A DNA stretch of 64,000 nt from Vibrio sp. PID17_43 (GTDB lineage: Bacteria; Pseudomonadota; Gammaproteobacteria; Enterobacterales; Vibrionaceae): assembly GCF_002608565.1 (NCBI RefSeq), contig NZ_LIXM01000006.1:1-64000 (forward strand), given 5' to 3'. Below the pieces are notes generated by a model that ran no database searches, had not been told where the DNA came from, and worked only from the letters and a program-made list of their open reading frames with translations. Every line of letters begins with the position of its first letter. The stretch's first letter is position 1. The translations under genes were made by a program, and so were the position numbers. Shown here in pieces: positions 27,063-34,915 of this stretch.

Positions 27063-28868
27063 GTGATTAATAACCATTCTCAAAAAATTAAACTGTTTAT
27101 TTTTGTTATTTCAACAGTGTTCTCTTATGTTTCATTTGCGAACGAGCCTACAACTCAAAGAAAAGACTATGAAGTCGGGGTGTTGGCGTTGAGAGGGTAT
27201 GCTCACGCAAGGCAAGCTTGGCTACCCACACTGGATTGGCTAGAAGAACGAAATCCCGGCTACCAATTTAATTTACATACCTATGATTTTGACCAACTGG
27301 AAGATGCTTTTCTGCATGATAGGTTGGACTTTATATTGACCAGTCCAGGTCAGGCAACCAAGTTGGCGCGTGCATATCCTATAAACTGGGTGGCCACGCA
27401 AAAAACCGCGTATAGCAACTTGCCGAATAAGTCGATTGCGTCAGTGGTGGTGGTTCGTGGGGAATCGCCATATAAGACACTGAGAGACATAAATAAAGCG
27501 AAAGTGGCGGCGGTATCGGAAAAAGCATTTGGTGGCTTTATTGCCCTTCAATATGAATTGGATAAGTTAGGCTATTTCAATTCGTCTTTTTTTGAAAAGA
27601 TTCAGTTTACCGGACCGCCAACGGATCAGTTGATACTTGATGTAATAGGTAATGCTCTTGATGTGGCGATTGTACCTGCGTGTACATTGGAAAATATGGC
27701 GAAAGAAGGGCGTATTCAGTTACATGATTTACGAGTACTCAATGAAAAACGTCCAGCAGACTCAGTTTGCGCGGTGAGTACACCACTTTACCCAAACTGG
27801 ACGTTAGCAATGACGGAGCGTGCCCCTACCTATGTGGGTCAAATGGTCGCTCAGAGCCTATTTGCTATGCCTACTGACCATCCTGCGGCGATCGCTGCAA
27901 ATAATGTGGGCTGGATGCTACCTGCGCCAAGCATTAATGTTGATCAGGTATACAAACATCTCGATATGCACCCTTTACAAAAGTCTTGGGGGCAAAAAGT
28001 TAAAGAGTGGCTACACGAGAATCAAATCATTGCCATTGCTGCAATGCTGACGTTGTTATTGTTGACGGCTTATCACTTTTGGTTGCAGTGGAGATTTCAG
28101 CGCAGTCGCGAGGAACTGAAAAATGCAATGAATGATTTGCGCCGAAAAAGCACCATGTTGGAACATGCACAACGCATCACGATTGTTGGTGAACTTGGCA
28201 GTAGTATCGCGCATGAAATCAATCAACCACTTGCTGCGATAAAGAATTATAGTCAAGGCGCTAAAGTACGTATGAAGCGAGGTACAACACCTGAAGAGAT
28301 GTTGCCTATTATCGAAAAAATTCAACAACAAGTGACCTCTGCCAGCGATATTATCCAGCGTTTACGTAGCTTAATAAATAAAACACCGATAGAGAAAAAC
28401 TGGGTGGATTTACCGTCCCTGATTGAAGATGCAATGAAGTTGGTGGATTTCGAGTTTCAGCGTCATCGTATCCATTTGGGAGTGTTGTATTCTGGGGAGC
28501 CGCAAAAAATTTATGCAGATGTGACGGGCCTACAGCAGGTGATCTTAAATGTGCTCAATAACGCCAAAGACGCTTGCCTTAGCCACATGCCAAAACGCAC
28601 AGGTTTATTCGTTGATTTGCATGTCAGCTTTTGTGATGAGATGGTCATTGTTGATGTTACTGATAACGGCGTTGGTATTCAGCAGCAGGAGATCCCCCTT
28701 GACCAAGCATTCTACACCACGAAAGATAATGGCTTAGGACTAGGTTTGGCAATTTGTCGCGATGTCATAGAAGGGCATCACGGCAGTATTCGTTTTCGGT
28801 CAATTGAGCCTTCAGGTTGTCAAGTGACCATCATTTTACCGTATCAGGAGGCTTGTAGTGAGTCGTAA
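27063..28868 (+). CDS. TtrS-like sensor histidine kinase with PhnD-type periplasmic sensor
   Basis: A 601-aa membrane kinase with a GTG start. A signal peptide (1-26) is followed by a periplasmic phosphonate-binding-protein-like domain (about 35-290), a TM helix (about 319-340) and a HisKA domain. The phospho-accepting His is in SSIAHEINQPLAAIKNYS, followed by an ATPase domain with N-box LNNAKDACLS, DNGVGI and GLGLGLAIC. This is the architecture of TtrS, the tetrathionate sensor of Salmonella, but no tetrathionate reductase genes lie in the window. It is divergent from the rhodanese/HdrB unit, which it probably controls. Confidence 0.88.
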   Translation: MINNHSQKIKLFIFVISTVFSYVSFANEPTTQRKDYEVGVLALRGYAHARQAWLPTLDWLEERNPGYQFNLHTYDFDQLEDAFLHDRLDFILTSPGQATKLARAYPINWVATQKTAYSNLPNKSIASVVVVRGESPYKTLRDINKAKVAAVSEKAFGGFIALQYELDKLGYFNSSFFEKIQFTGPPTDQLILDVIGNALDVAIVPACTLENMAKEGRIQLHDLRVLNEKRPADSVCAVSTPLYPNWTLAMTERAPTYVGQMVAQSLFAMPTDHPAAIAANNVGWMLPAPSINVDQVYKHLDMHPLQKSWGQKVKEWLHENQIIAIAAMLTLLLLTAYHFWLQWRFQRSREELKNAMNDLRRKSTMLEHAQRITIVGELGSSIAHEINQPLAAIKNYSQGAKVRMKRGTTPEEMLPIIEKIQQQVTSASDIIQRLRSLINKTPIEKNWVDLPSLIEDAMKLVDFEFQRHRIHLGVLYSGEPQKIYADVTGLQQVILNVLNNAKDACLSHMPKRTGLFVDLHVSFCDEMVIVDVTDNGVGIQQQEIPLDQAFYTTKDNGLGLGLAICRDVIEGHHGSIRFRSIEPSGCQVTIILPYQEACSES

Positions 28869-29460
28869 TCTTTGTCCTCTTTATGTCGTTGATGATGAAG
28901 AGTCAGTGCTGGAATCGATGGCCTTCATGCTAGAGAGTTATGGTTATGAGGTAGAGGCCTATTCTAGTGGCGTCGATTTTTTAAATGACGCAGATTTGGC
29001 GTCTGCTGGTTGTGTATTGCTCGATAGTCGCATGCCAGAAATGCGCGGCCAAGATGTCCACCAAATCATGAATGAGCAATTTAGCCCGATCAGCGTCATT
29101 TACTTAACGGGGCACGGGGATATCCCGATGGCGGTAGAAGCATTAAAGAGTGGGGCATTAGATTTCTTCCAAAAGCCCGTCGATGGCAATGCGCTAGTTT
29201 CTGCAATCGAGTTAGCAATGGCAAAGTCATTGGGTAACCTTGATAAGTTGCACGCTAAGCACATACTACAAAATTTGACTAAGCGTGAGAGGGAAGTGCT
29301 CGATTTGGTTGTAAAAGGAATGAAAAACCAAGAGATGGCGAATCAGTTGTGTGTTTCTTTACGGACGATTGAAGTGCACCGCTCGAATGTCATGAGAAAA
29401 CTTGAGGCAGAGAGCGTCGCGACGCTTATTCGAAAAGTGGGGCATTTAATTGAAGCATAA
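28858..29460 (+). CDS. TtrR/FixJ-like response regulator
   Basis: A 200-aa regulator with an N-terminal receiver domain (phospho-Asp in VLLDSRMPEMRG, about residue 53) and a C-terminal LuxR-type helix-turn-helix (LTKREREVLDLVVKGM then SLRTIEVHRSNVMRKL). It overlaps the kinase by 11 bp. The GTG start at 28858 is supported by AGGAGG 6 nt upstream. It is partner to the TtrS-like kinase; the nearest plausible targets are the divergent rhodanese unit and the ynjBCD-ynjF operon. Confidence 0.9.
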   Translation: MSRNLCPLYVVDDEESVLESMAFMLESYGYEVEAYSSGVDFLNDADLASAGCVLLDSRMPEMRGQDVHQIMNEQFSPISVIYLTGHGDIPMAVEALKSGALDFFQKPVDGNALVSAIELAMAKSLGNLDKLHAKHILQNLTKREREVLDLVVKGMKNQEMANQLCVSLRTIEVHRSNVMRKLEAESVATLIRKVGHLIEA

Positions 29461-29487
29461 AAAAAGCAGCTAGATTAGCTGCTTTTT
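29460..29487. terminator. Bidirectional terminator between the response regulator and META-domain genes
   Basis: AGCAGCTA-gat-TAGCTGCT flanked by A and T runs, between convergent stops at 29460 and 29505. Confidence 0.85.
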
Positions 29488-29504
29488 CAATGATTCTATA
29501 TGGA

Positions 29505-29951
29505 TTAGTTTACCCAATCGCGCAGTGTAAACGTGAGTTCGTGGTCGGCATTTTTTAGCACTAGACCTTCATTTGTCAGTGTAATGTCGCTCCACTGAGT
29601 CAAAGTGTCTGCCATCACGCGTTCGATCTTCATTTGATCATCCATACACATTTTCATGGTCATGCCCATTTTCTCGATGCGCAGTTGATTGTCTTTCAAT
29701 TCAGCCTGGCCAAAGAATTCATTACAGCCAGCATTGCCGTTTGCGGTTAGGTTTTCACCCAACTCTAGGCGTGGGCCATATTCAGCGTCTTCAATTGCGA
29801 TGTTCTTGCCATCGATTTGAACCAACTCCCAATTGTGGTGCTGTAAGTCTTGAGCTGTAATTTCTTTCACATTGTCACCGTTGCTAGCGCATGCTGTCAT
29901 CAGGATTGGAAGTGAGATTGCTGCAACTAACGTTTTTAGGCTAAGCTTCAT
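29505..29951 (-). CDS. META-domain (HslJ-like) lipoprotein
   Basis: A 148-aa lipoprotein with lipobox LMTAC (Cys21) and one META domain. The family core GCNEFFGQAELKDNQL and MGMTMKMC is at about residues 78-111. HslJ-type proteins are heat-inducible envelope proteins linked to novobiocin resistance in E. coli. It is a single gene whose 3' end shares a bidirectional terminator with the response regulator. Confidence 0.85.
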   Translation of the reverse strand: MKLSLKTLVAAISLPILMTACASNGDNVKEITAQDLQHHNWELVQIDGKNIAIEDAEYGPRLELGENLTANGNAGCNEFFGQAELKDNQLRIEKMGMTMKMCMDDQMKIERVMADTLTQWSDITLTNEGLVLKNADHELTFTLRDWVN

Positions 29952-30183
29952 TTTATAGACTCCGTTTTAGAAAACGTGGTAAGTATAGGTAATAAAACAC
30001 TGTTTTTGTCAGTATACGGTTATGGTTTCGTATGTTTTTAGACACGGCGTATTTTATAACAGAGATCCCATTTCCGATATTGATATCTACCGAAAACATC
30101 TAAATTTCTTACAGTTATCGGATAGTTGATGCATTGGGCACAATGCGTCCGATGTTGTTGGACTAATTATAGAACGGTTACAC

Positions 30184-30432
30184 ATGGAGCAATTAGAATT
30201 TTTTTCTGTCCCAAGTCCTTGCGTTGGGGTTTGCACCTCTGACGAGAAAGGGTATTGCATAGGGTGTATGCGTAAAAGAGAGGAGCGCTTCAACTGGCTG
30301 AGCCTTACTTCTGCGCAGCAGTTGCATGTCATAAAGCTATGCCGACAAAGATATAGAAGAAAGTTATTAGCAGGAAAAACGAAGCCTGTGTTACCTGAAG
30401 AAACGCCTTCGCCACAACAGGATTTATTTTAG
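30184..30432 (+). CDS. DUF1289 small cysteine-rich protein
   Basis: An 82-aa protein with the DUF1289 signature near its N-terminus: SPCVGVCTSDEKGYCIGCMR, then an ERFNW segment. The four cysteines (C-x3-C, then C-x2-C) could bind a metal. Function unknown. It is monocistronic. Confidence 0.82.
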   Translation: MEQLEFFSVPSPCVGVCTSDEKGYCIGCMRKREERFNWLSLTSAQQLHVIKLCRQRYRRKLLAGKTKPVLPEETPSPQQDLF

Positions 30433-30463
30433 TCTGATGATTAGAGCGGTATTAACGGAGTGA

Positions 30464-30500
30464 TTCCCGACTCAATTGGCGATGTCAATGAAGTCGGGAA
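30464..30500. repeat. Inverted repeat downstream of the DUF1289 gene
   Basis: TTCCCGACT (30464-30472) pairs with AGTCGGGAA (30492-30500) around a 19-nt loop. There is no clear T run on either strand, so it is a weak terminator candidate at best, between the ends at 30432 and 30518. Confidence 0.45.
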
Positions 30501-30517
30501 AACGCTGACTTAAGCTG

Positions 30518-30742
30518 CTATTTCATTGACCAAAGGTCATCACTTACCCAACCTCCTGCTTGTTCGTCGAAGTGGCAACCGGCAAATCGGTGGTTTTGTT
30601 CAACATCCAATTTATTGCTGGGGCGTTCATCCATCAATTGATGGATATACTTTGCCATAGGGTCAGTACACGCTTCACGCTCTCTGCGTGTAACCACTTC
30701 CTTAATCATTTGCAGTCTGTAGCTTTTGCTGGCTCGTTTCAT
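30518..30742 (-). CDS. Small protein of unknown function
   Basis: A 74-aa charged protein, not recognised. It has GGAGG 6-10 nt before the ATG, a basic N-terminal half (SYRLQMIKEVVTRREREAC) and a C-terminal half with WVSDDLW. Its start overlaps the stop of a 30-codon upstream reading frame as ATGA. Coding is supported by the ribosome site and composition, not by homology. Confidence 0.55.
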   Translation of the reverse strand: MKRASKSYRLQMIKEVVTRREREACTDPMAKYIHQLMDERPSNKLDVEQNHRFAGCHFDEQAGGWVSDDLWSMK

Positions 30743-30831
30743 TTTTGACCTCCAGAACTCGATGGCAGCAGTTTGAACACATTGGCGCCAGATAGCTGCT
30801 CATCGACGTACACTTGGAGGTGCATCGCCAT
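30739..30831 (-). CDS. Possible 30-aa ORF coupled to the next gene
   Basis: It reads MAMHLQVYVDEQLSGANVFK and continues to LLPSSSGGQK before a TGA that overlaps the downstream ATG. Codon use looks natural, but no ribosome site precedes its ATG; an in-frame TTG 7 codons upstream is another possible start. It could be a leader ORF that couples translation of the 74-aa gene, or the remnant end of a longer gene. Confidence 0.3.
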   Translation of the reverse strand: MAMHLQVYVDEQLSGANVFKLLPSSSGGQK

Positions 30832-31162
30832 TGTTTGAAGTCTGGAAGACAAATTGTTTCAGAGCAGTGTTTGTAACGCCACCACCTTTCTTTGAATCAC
30901 TGGTAGAATTGCTAAAATACAAGCTTAAACACCAAGCAACTCATCTGTGTGTTGGAAAGGCTTTATCAAACATAGAAGCCCGGCATAAGGTCGTCAACAG
31001 TACCAATGAATATTTTTTTTCCTCCTTTTTTAGGTAGTTTATTTTCAGCTATTTAGCTTACCGATGCTAAAAATGTGAATCTATAAGCGATTTTTAAATA
31101 CAAAAAACCGGAGCGTTGATGCTTCGGTTTGAACTTAAGAGTGTTATTTAATCAATAAAATA
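30832..31162. other. Region without a credible gene
   Basis: 331 bp. Reading frames here are short and lack ribosome sites. The only element is the terminator of the 5'-nucleotidase fragment at 31103-31130. Confidence 0.5.
31103..31130 (-). terminator. Terminator retained downstream of the 5'-nucleotidase fragment
   Basis: On the minus strand, AAACCGAAGC and GCTCCGGTTT pair with one mismatch and are followed by TTTTG, 33 nt past the stop at 31163. Confidence 0.65.
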
Positions 31163-31384
31163 TTATTGTGGAGTATTGATTTTACAGCCGCCGAAATTTG
31201 GAACATCCGTATTGGTGTATACGATCTCACCTTGAGGCTCATAGTTAGCAACTGCAATGGTCTGTAAGGATTCTAAGTCATCTTTTAGAACTGCCGCGTC
31301 TACGTTGCCTGTATCAACGACATCAAGTTTAGGGTAACCATCGCCACCTCCAGCGTTATAGCTTGGAACTGTAAACTGATACAC
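31163..31384 (-). pseudogene. C-terminal remnant of a 5'-nucleotidase (NutA/UshA-like)
   Basis: A 73-residue frame reading YQFTVPSYNAGGGDGYPKL near its start, then TGNVDAAVLKDDLE and PQGEIVYTN. This is the typical C-terminal end of periplasmic 5'-nucleotidase/UDP-sugar hydrolases (GGDGY substrate loop). The metallophosphatase domain and all upstream sequence of a gene of roughly 550 residues are missing; further upstream the frame loses similarity and stops at about 31454. The natural stop and terminator are kept, so this is a truncated relic and not a new short gene. Confidence 0.7.
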
Positions 31385-31748
31385 CTTGATTGCAAAATTA
31401 TTGAAAATGCAAAAGACAAGCGTGCAGGCGATGTCGATAAATAAAAACGGTATTTAGAATTTATCCAAAGTCCATTTCAATATGAAACGCGATCAGTTTG
31501 GTTAATAGTATATTGACTTGTGAGTCGGTGTTTGATTTGTGAGCTTTACACACGAGTTTGACGAAGGATTGATCGATTTGGTTTCGTATCGCTTAAGTGA
31601 AATAATCGGTTAAGATTTTTCTACCTACGGTGTTAAGAGATAAGGAGTATAAGCAACATGCTTGCTTAAAGTTGGGGTAATTGTGGATTTACAGTTGCTT
31701 GCAAGCTTTTGGATGGGCTAAACAAGTGATTTCAGAACGCCTTAAATA
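31385..31748. other. Intergenic region left of rplY
   Basis: 364 bp with no gene supported. A short plus-strand stretch ending near 31442 reads like a protein tail (ENAKDKRAGDVDK then stop), but nothing upstream supports a frame. The sequence probably marks the site of an old deletion. Confidence 0.4.
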
Positions 31749-31750
31749 GT

Positions 31751-31783
31751 AAAACCCCGGAGGTGGTAAGTCTCCGGGGTTTT
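31751..31783 (-). terminator. Terminator downstream of rplY
   Basis: A 12-bp perfect stem (AAAACCCCGGAG/CTCCGGGGTTTT) with a 9-nt loop, 88 nt past the rplY stop. It is symmetric and could work on both strands. Confidence 0.8.
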
Positions 31784-31870
31784 GAAATTTTTTAGATATC
31801 TCGGCTGGTAAGTCCGATAATCTTGTATGCAAAAGGTTTGGATTTTATCCGTTAATTCCTTGGTAGGGAA

Positions 31871-32149
31871 TTAGATACGGATGAAGTCCATGTGCTCAAC
31901 TTTTGGCTTGTAAGCGTGACGTTGAACGTCTTGTGGCTTAACTTTAACTTCAGCGCCGTCGATAACTAGAACGATGCTTTCGTAGAACGCTGGCTTGTCC
32001 ATTTGGTTAACGATGTCGTCGTGGTTAAGAACGATAGCAACTGCTGCTTCTTCACCGCCGTATACAACTGCAGGGAATTTGCCAGCGTGACGTAGGCGGC
32101 GGCTCGCACCTTTACCTAGTTCAGTACGTACTACTGCTTCGAATTTCAT
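31871..32149 (-). CDS. rplY: 50S ribosomal protein L25
   Basis: A 92-aa single-domain L25 that binds 5S rRNA. The start at 32149 ([20 protein letters not shown]) fits the family and has a GAGAG ribosome site; an in-frame start 5 codons earlier is rejected. Length matches enterobacterial L25, not the longer CTC form. Single gene with its own terminator. Confidence 0.95.
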   Translation of the reverse strand: MKFEAVVRTELGKGASRRLRHAGKFPAVVYGGEEAAVAIVLNHDDIVNQMDKPAFYESIVLVIDGAEVKVKPQDVQRHAYKPKVEHMDFIRI

Positions 32150-32395
32150 AGTATTTACTCTCAAATTAGTAAAAATAAAATTTCACGACACAATGCGACC
32201 TTGTGTTCGTGGTAAAGCTTGAATCAGTAACTGTTCAAGCGAGCGCGGATACTAGCATCCAGTTCTGTATTCAGCAACAAAAATTGTCTATAAACCAATA
32301 AAAAAACGCCATTCTTTTGGGGGGAACCTTCTGTTTTTTTAAGCTGGATGAAAGTTTGCTCATTTTGTGCTGATTTTAACCTTTTTTGCTGCCCG

Positions 32396-33745
32396 TTAAG
32401 CACGGCTTCGCTGCAGTATCAGCGTCGCTTTTAAACCACCCATTTTGCTTTCCTCGAGGCTTAATTGACCGCGATAGCTGTGTGCCATTTCACTGACGAT
32501 GTTTAACCCAAGGCCAGAACCTGGGCTGGTTTCATCGAGCCTATAGCCTCTTTTCGTTACCTGATTAAGTTGCTCCCGTGGAATGCCTGGACCATCGTCT
32601 TCAATCATGATGTAAATGTTGTTTTTATCTTGCGTAGCGTGAACGCGAATAATACAGTTTGCCCATTTGTAGCTATTTTCTAGTAGATTACCGACCATTT
32701 CGTCTAAGTCGGTTTTTTCTACCGCGACACTCAACTCAGAATCTAATTCGTTGATCAAAGAGATCTCACGATGAGCATAGACTTTATCAAACGCCATTGA
32801 GATGGCATCTACCCGTTCAGACGGGTTTGATTTTACTGAGAGAATATTCATCGAGCCTGCCATACGAGCGCGGCCTAAGTGATAGTCGATGTGTTGCTGA
32901 ATCTGGGAAATTGGCGCATTTAAGCGATTTTGCTCTTCAGGCGTTAAGTTCTGCACTTCGTTTTTCAAAACCGAGAGCGGCGTTTTTAGCGCATGAGATA
33001 AATTCCCAGCATGATTTCGAGCTCGCTCTAAGAGTTCTTGGTAGTGAAATAGCAGGGCGTTGAGGTCAGTGATCAGCGGTGAAATTTCTTTTGGGTATTC
33101 TTCTTCTAAGCCTTTTTTGTGACCTGATTTAAGCTCTCCGAGCTCTCTTTGCAGCTTGGTAAGCGGACTTAATGACCAGGCAATTTGCAGCAAGATAACC
33201 GCAAGTACGCCAGCAAATAGCAAGCCTAATATGATCCACAGTCGTCCGGTCAAAGATTGAATTGTGCCTTCGATTGGCTCTTCGTCGATGCCGATGATGA
33301 CATCAATGGGACCGTCATAATCGGGTAGATAAAGGGTCTTCTTCAACGTGATGAGCTTTTCATCTCGTGCGCCAAAGGCATCTTTGTCCAATCCCTTGTA
33401 TTCAATCTTCTTGTCCCACAGAGAACGTGAACGTTCTAGGCTGTTTTCTGTGGATGCACTCCAATATAAACCACTATAAGGGCGGTTAAAGCGTGGATCG
33501 GACAGCTGAGAAGTGAGAGAGAGCTTACCGTCATTGTCGACTTCTAATTGTGCGGCTATCTCATCCATGAATATATTCAACTGCGCGCGAGTTTCATCCA
33601 CCATGTAATGGTATACCTGAGTTGGGATAGTCACCCCCGCAGCTAGGATCATCGCGGTTAACCACACCACAGCGGCGAGCACTAAGCGACTTTTAATACT
33701 TAGTCGCTTAAGTGTGTGCAGTGGGAGTTTATTCCTACCCGGCAT
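32396..33745 (-). CDS. PhoQ-like sensor histidine kinase
   Basis: A 449-aa membrane kinase. TM1 (about 17-37) and TM2 (about 170-190) bracket a periplasmic sensor. The H-box is NLSHALKTPLSVLKNE (about residue 253), close to the PhoQ form, and the ATPase has EDDGPGI and GSGLGLNIV. It overlaps the regulator gene by 11 bp. V. cholerae CarRS/VprAB, which responds to calcium and controls lipid A glycylation, has a similar make-up; orthology is not proved here. Confidence 0.85.
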   Translation of the reverse strand: MPGRNKLPLHTLKRLSIKSRLVLAAVVWLTAMILAAGVTIPTQVYHYMVDETRAQLNIFMDEIAAQLEVDNDGKLSLTSQLSDPRFNRPYSGLYWSASTENSLERSRSLWDKKIEYKGLDKDAFGARDEKLITLKKTLYLPDYDGPIDVIIGIDEEPIEGTIQSLTGRLWIILGLLFAGVLAVILLQIAWSLSPLTKLQRELGELKSGHKKGLEEEYPKEISPLITDLNALLFHYQELLERARNHAGNLSHALKTPLSVLKNEVQNLTPEEQNRLNAPISQIQQHIDYHLGRARMAGSMNILSVKSNPSERVDAISMAFDKVYAHREISLINELDSELSVAVEKTDLDEMVGNLLENSYKWANCIIRVHATQDKNNIYIMIEDDGPGIPREQLNQVTKRGYRLDETSPGSGLGLNIVSEMAHSYRGQLSLEESKMGGLKATLILQRSRA

Positions 33746-34394
33746 TAAGTTGGTATCCTAAACCACGGACGGTCTTAATGATTTTGGGTGCAATTTTTTT
33801 TCGAATGCGGCCAATAAACACTTCGATCGTGTTGGAATCTCGGTCGAAATCTTGTTTATAAATGTGCTCGACAAGTTCAGTACGAGAAATAACTTTCTCG
33901 GGGTTGTGCATAAAATACGCCACGACTTTGTATTCTAGTGCTGTCAAACTTATCGGCTGCCCTTGCCATAGTACTTTGGATGAACGGGTATCTAAGCTTA
34001 AGTCGCCAACATGCATGACCGGCGATGTATTGCCCGATGCTCGGCGTAGTTGAGCGCGAAGGCGTGCAGTCAACTCAACCATTTCAAATGGCTTGGTCAG
34101 ATAATCATCTGCGCCTGCATTCAAACCTTCTACACGCTGGGAAAGTGTGTCTCGTGCACTTAGAATAACGACAGGGGTATTAATGTTTTCATCTCGTATA
34201 CCTTTCAGTACCGTTAAACCATCAAGTTTTGGAAGGCCAAGATCGAGTACTATCGCATCCCACTCTTCAGAAGTGGCGCGATAAAGGGCATCGATACCAT
34301 CTTGGGAAAGCTCTGGCACCCATCCGCTGTTTTCTAGTGTTTCAACGATTTGTTCACCTAGACGAGGTTCATCTTCGACAACAAGTATTTTCAT
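33735..34394 (-). CDS. OmpR/PhoP-family response regulator
   Basis: A 219-aa regulator with a receiver domain (phospho-Asp in IVLDLGLPKLDGL, about residue 51; switch Lys in DDYLTKPFE). The winged-helix DNA-binding domain ends VFIGRIRKKI...TVRGLGYQL. It lies between a PepSY protein gene and the partner kinase in one operon. The target genes are probably envelope-related, by analogy with PhoP and CarR/VprA. Confidence 0.9.
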   Translation of the reverse strand: MKILVVEDEPRLGEQIVETLENSGWVPELSQDGIDALYRATSEEWDAIVLDLGLPKLDGLTVLKGIRDENINTPVVILSARDTLSQRVEGLNAGADDYLTKPFEMVELTARLRAQLRRASGNTSPVMHVGDLSLDTRSSKVLWQGQPISLTALEYKVVAYFMHNPEKVISRTELVEHIYKQDFDRDSNTIEVFIGRIRKKIAPKIIKTVRGLGYQLNAG

Positions 34395-34418
34395 GCTAAT
34401 TCTTCTTATTGTGTCTGG

Positions 34419-34838
34419 TTATTGTGGCTTTAATGCTTTGTTGAAGTTACGCCCCTTAATTTCGAGCATTTCAAGCGTGGCCGCATCGTATTCAACTTTT
34501 ATGACACTATCGTTGAACAAAATTTTCAGTTCGTAAATCCATTCGTCGTCATCTTCTTCAAGTTCAACTTTAATAATACGCCCATAGAGATCATTCTCCA
34601 CTGCGGTATACATATCGGAAAAGGGACGAATATAGCCGTTCTGAACCGCACGGTAGACTTCATCCTGATCTTCAGCGAATTCAATGCGTGTTCCCGGTTT
34701 CTCAACGTCACAAACGATGGCATGACCATCTTTATTGTCATGATGGTCATGGTGAGACGCGAAGCTTGGCGCTGATAATAACAGCGGCACTAAACTTAGC
34801 AGCACGAAAAGTTTACGCGGAGTGGCGGAGGTCGACAT
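34419..34838 (-). CDS. Periplasmic PepSY-domain protein
   Basis: A 139-aa exported protein with a signal peptide (about 1-27) and a His/Asp-rich start to the mature part (HHDHHDNKDGHA) that could bind metal. A PepSY domain (about 55-135) follows, with IIKVELEEDDDEWIYELKIL and VKVEYDAATLEMLEIKG-like beta strands. It is encoded 24 bp before the PhoP-like regulator, so it probably modulates or is controlled by that two-component system. Confidence 0.82.
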   Translation of the reverse strand: MSTSATPRKLFVLLSLVPLLLSAPSFASHHDHHDNKDGHAIVCDVEKPGTRIEFAEDQDEVYRAVQNGYIRPFSDMYTAVENDLYGRIIKVELEEDDDEWIYELKILFNDSVIKVEYDAATLEMLEIKGRNFNKALKPQ

Positions 34839-34915
34839 AGCAAAGCCTTTTTCAATGAATTGTAATGATTATATCGAGCTGTACATGAACAGAGAGTGAA
34901 TTAATGAGCGCTCGG

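Noticed and set aside
30850..30892. Integron attC-like sequence
   Set aside because: A short GTTTGTAACGCC stretch resembles VCR ends, but no paired core sites or adjacent cassette structure is present.
30831..31037. 68-codon plus-strand frame
   Set aside because: No ribosome site, irregular composition, no recognisable motif.
31420..31442. Plus-strand protein-like tail ENAKDKRAGDVDK
   Set aside because: Too short, with no upstream frame to support it; noted only as a possible scar of lost sequence.
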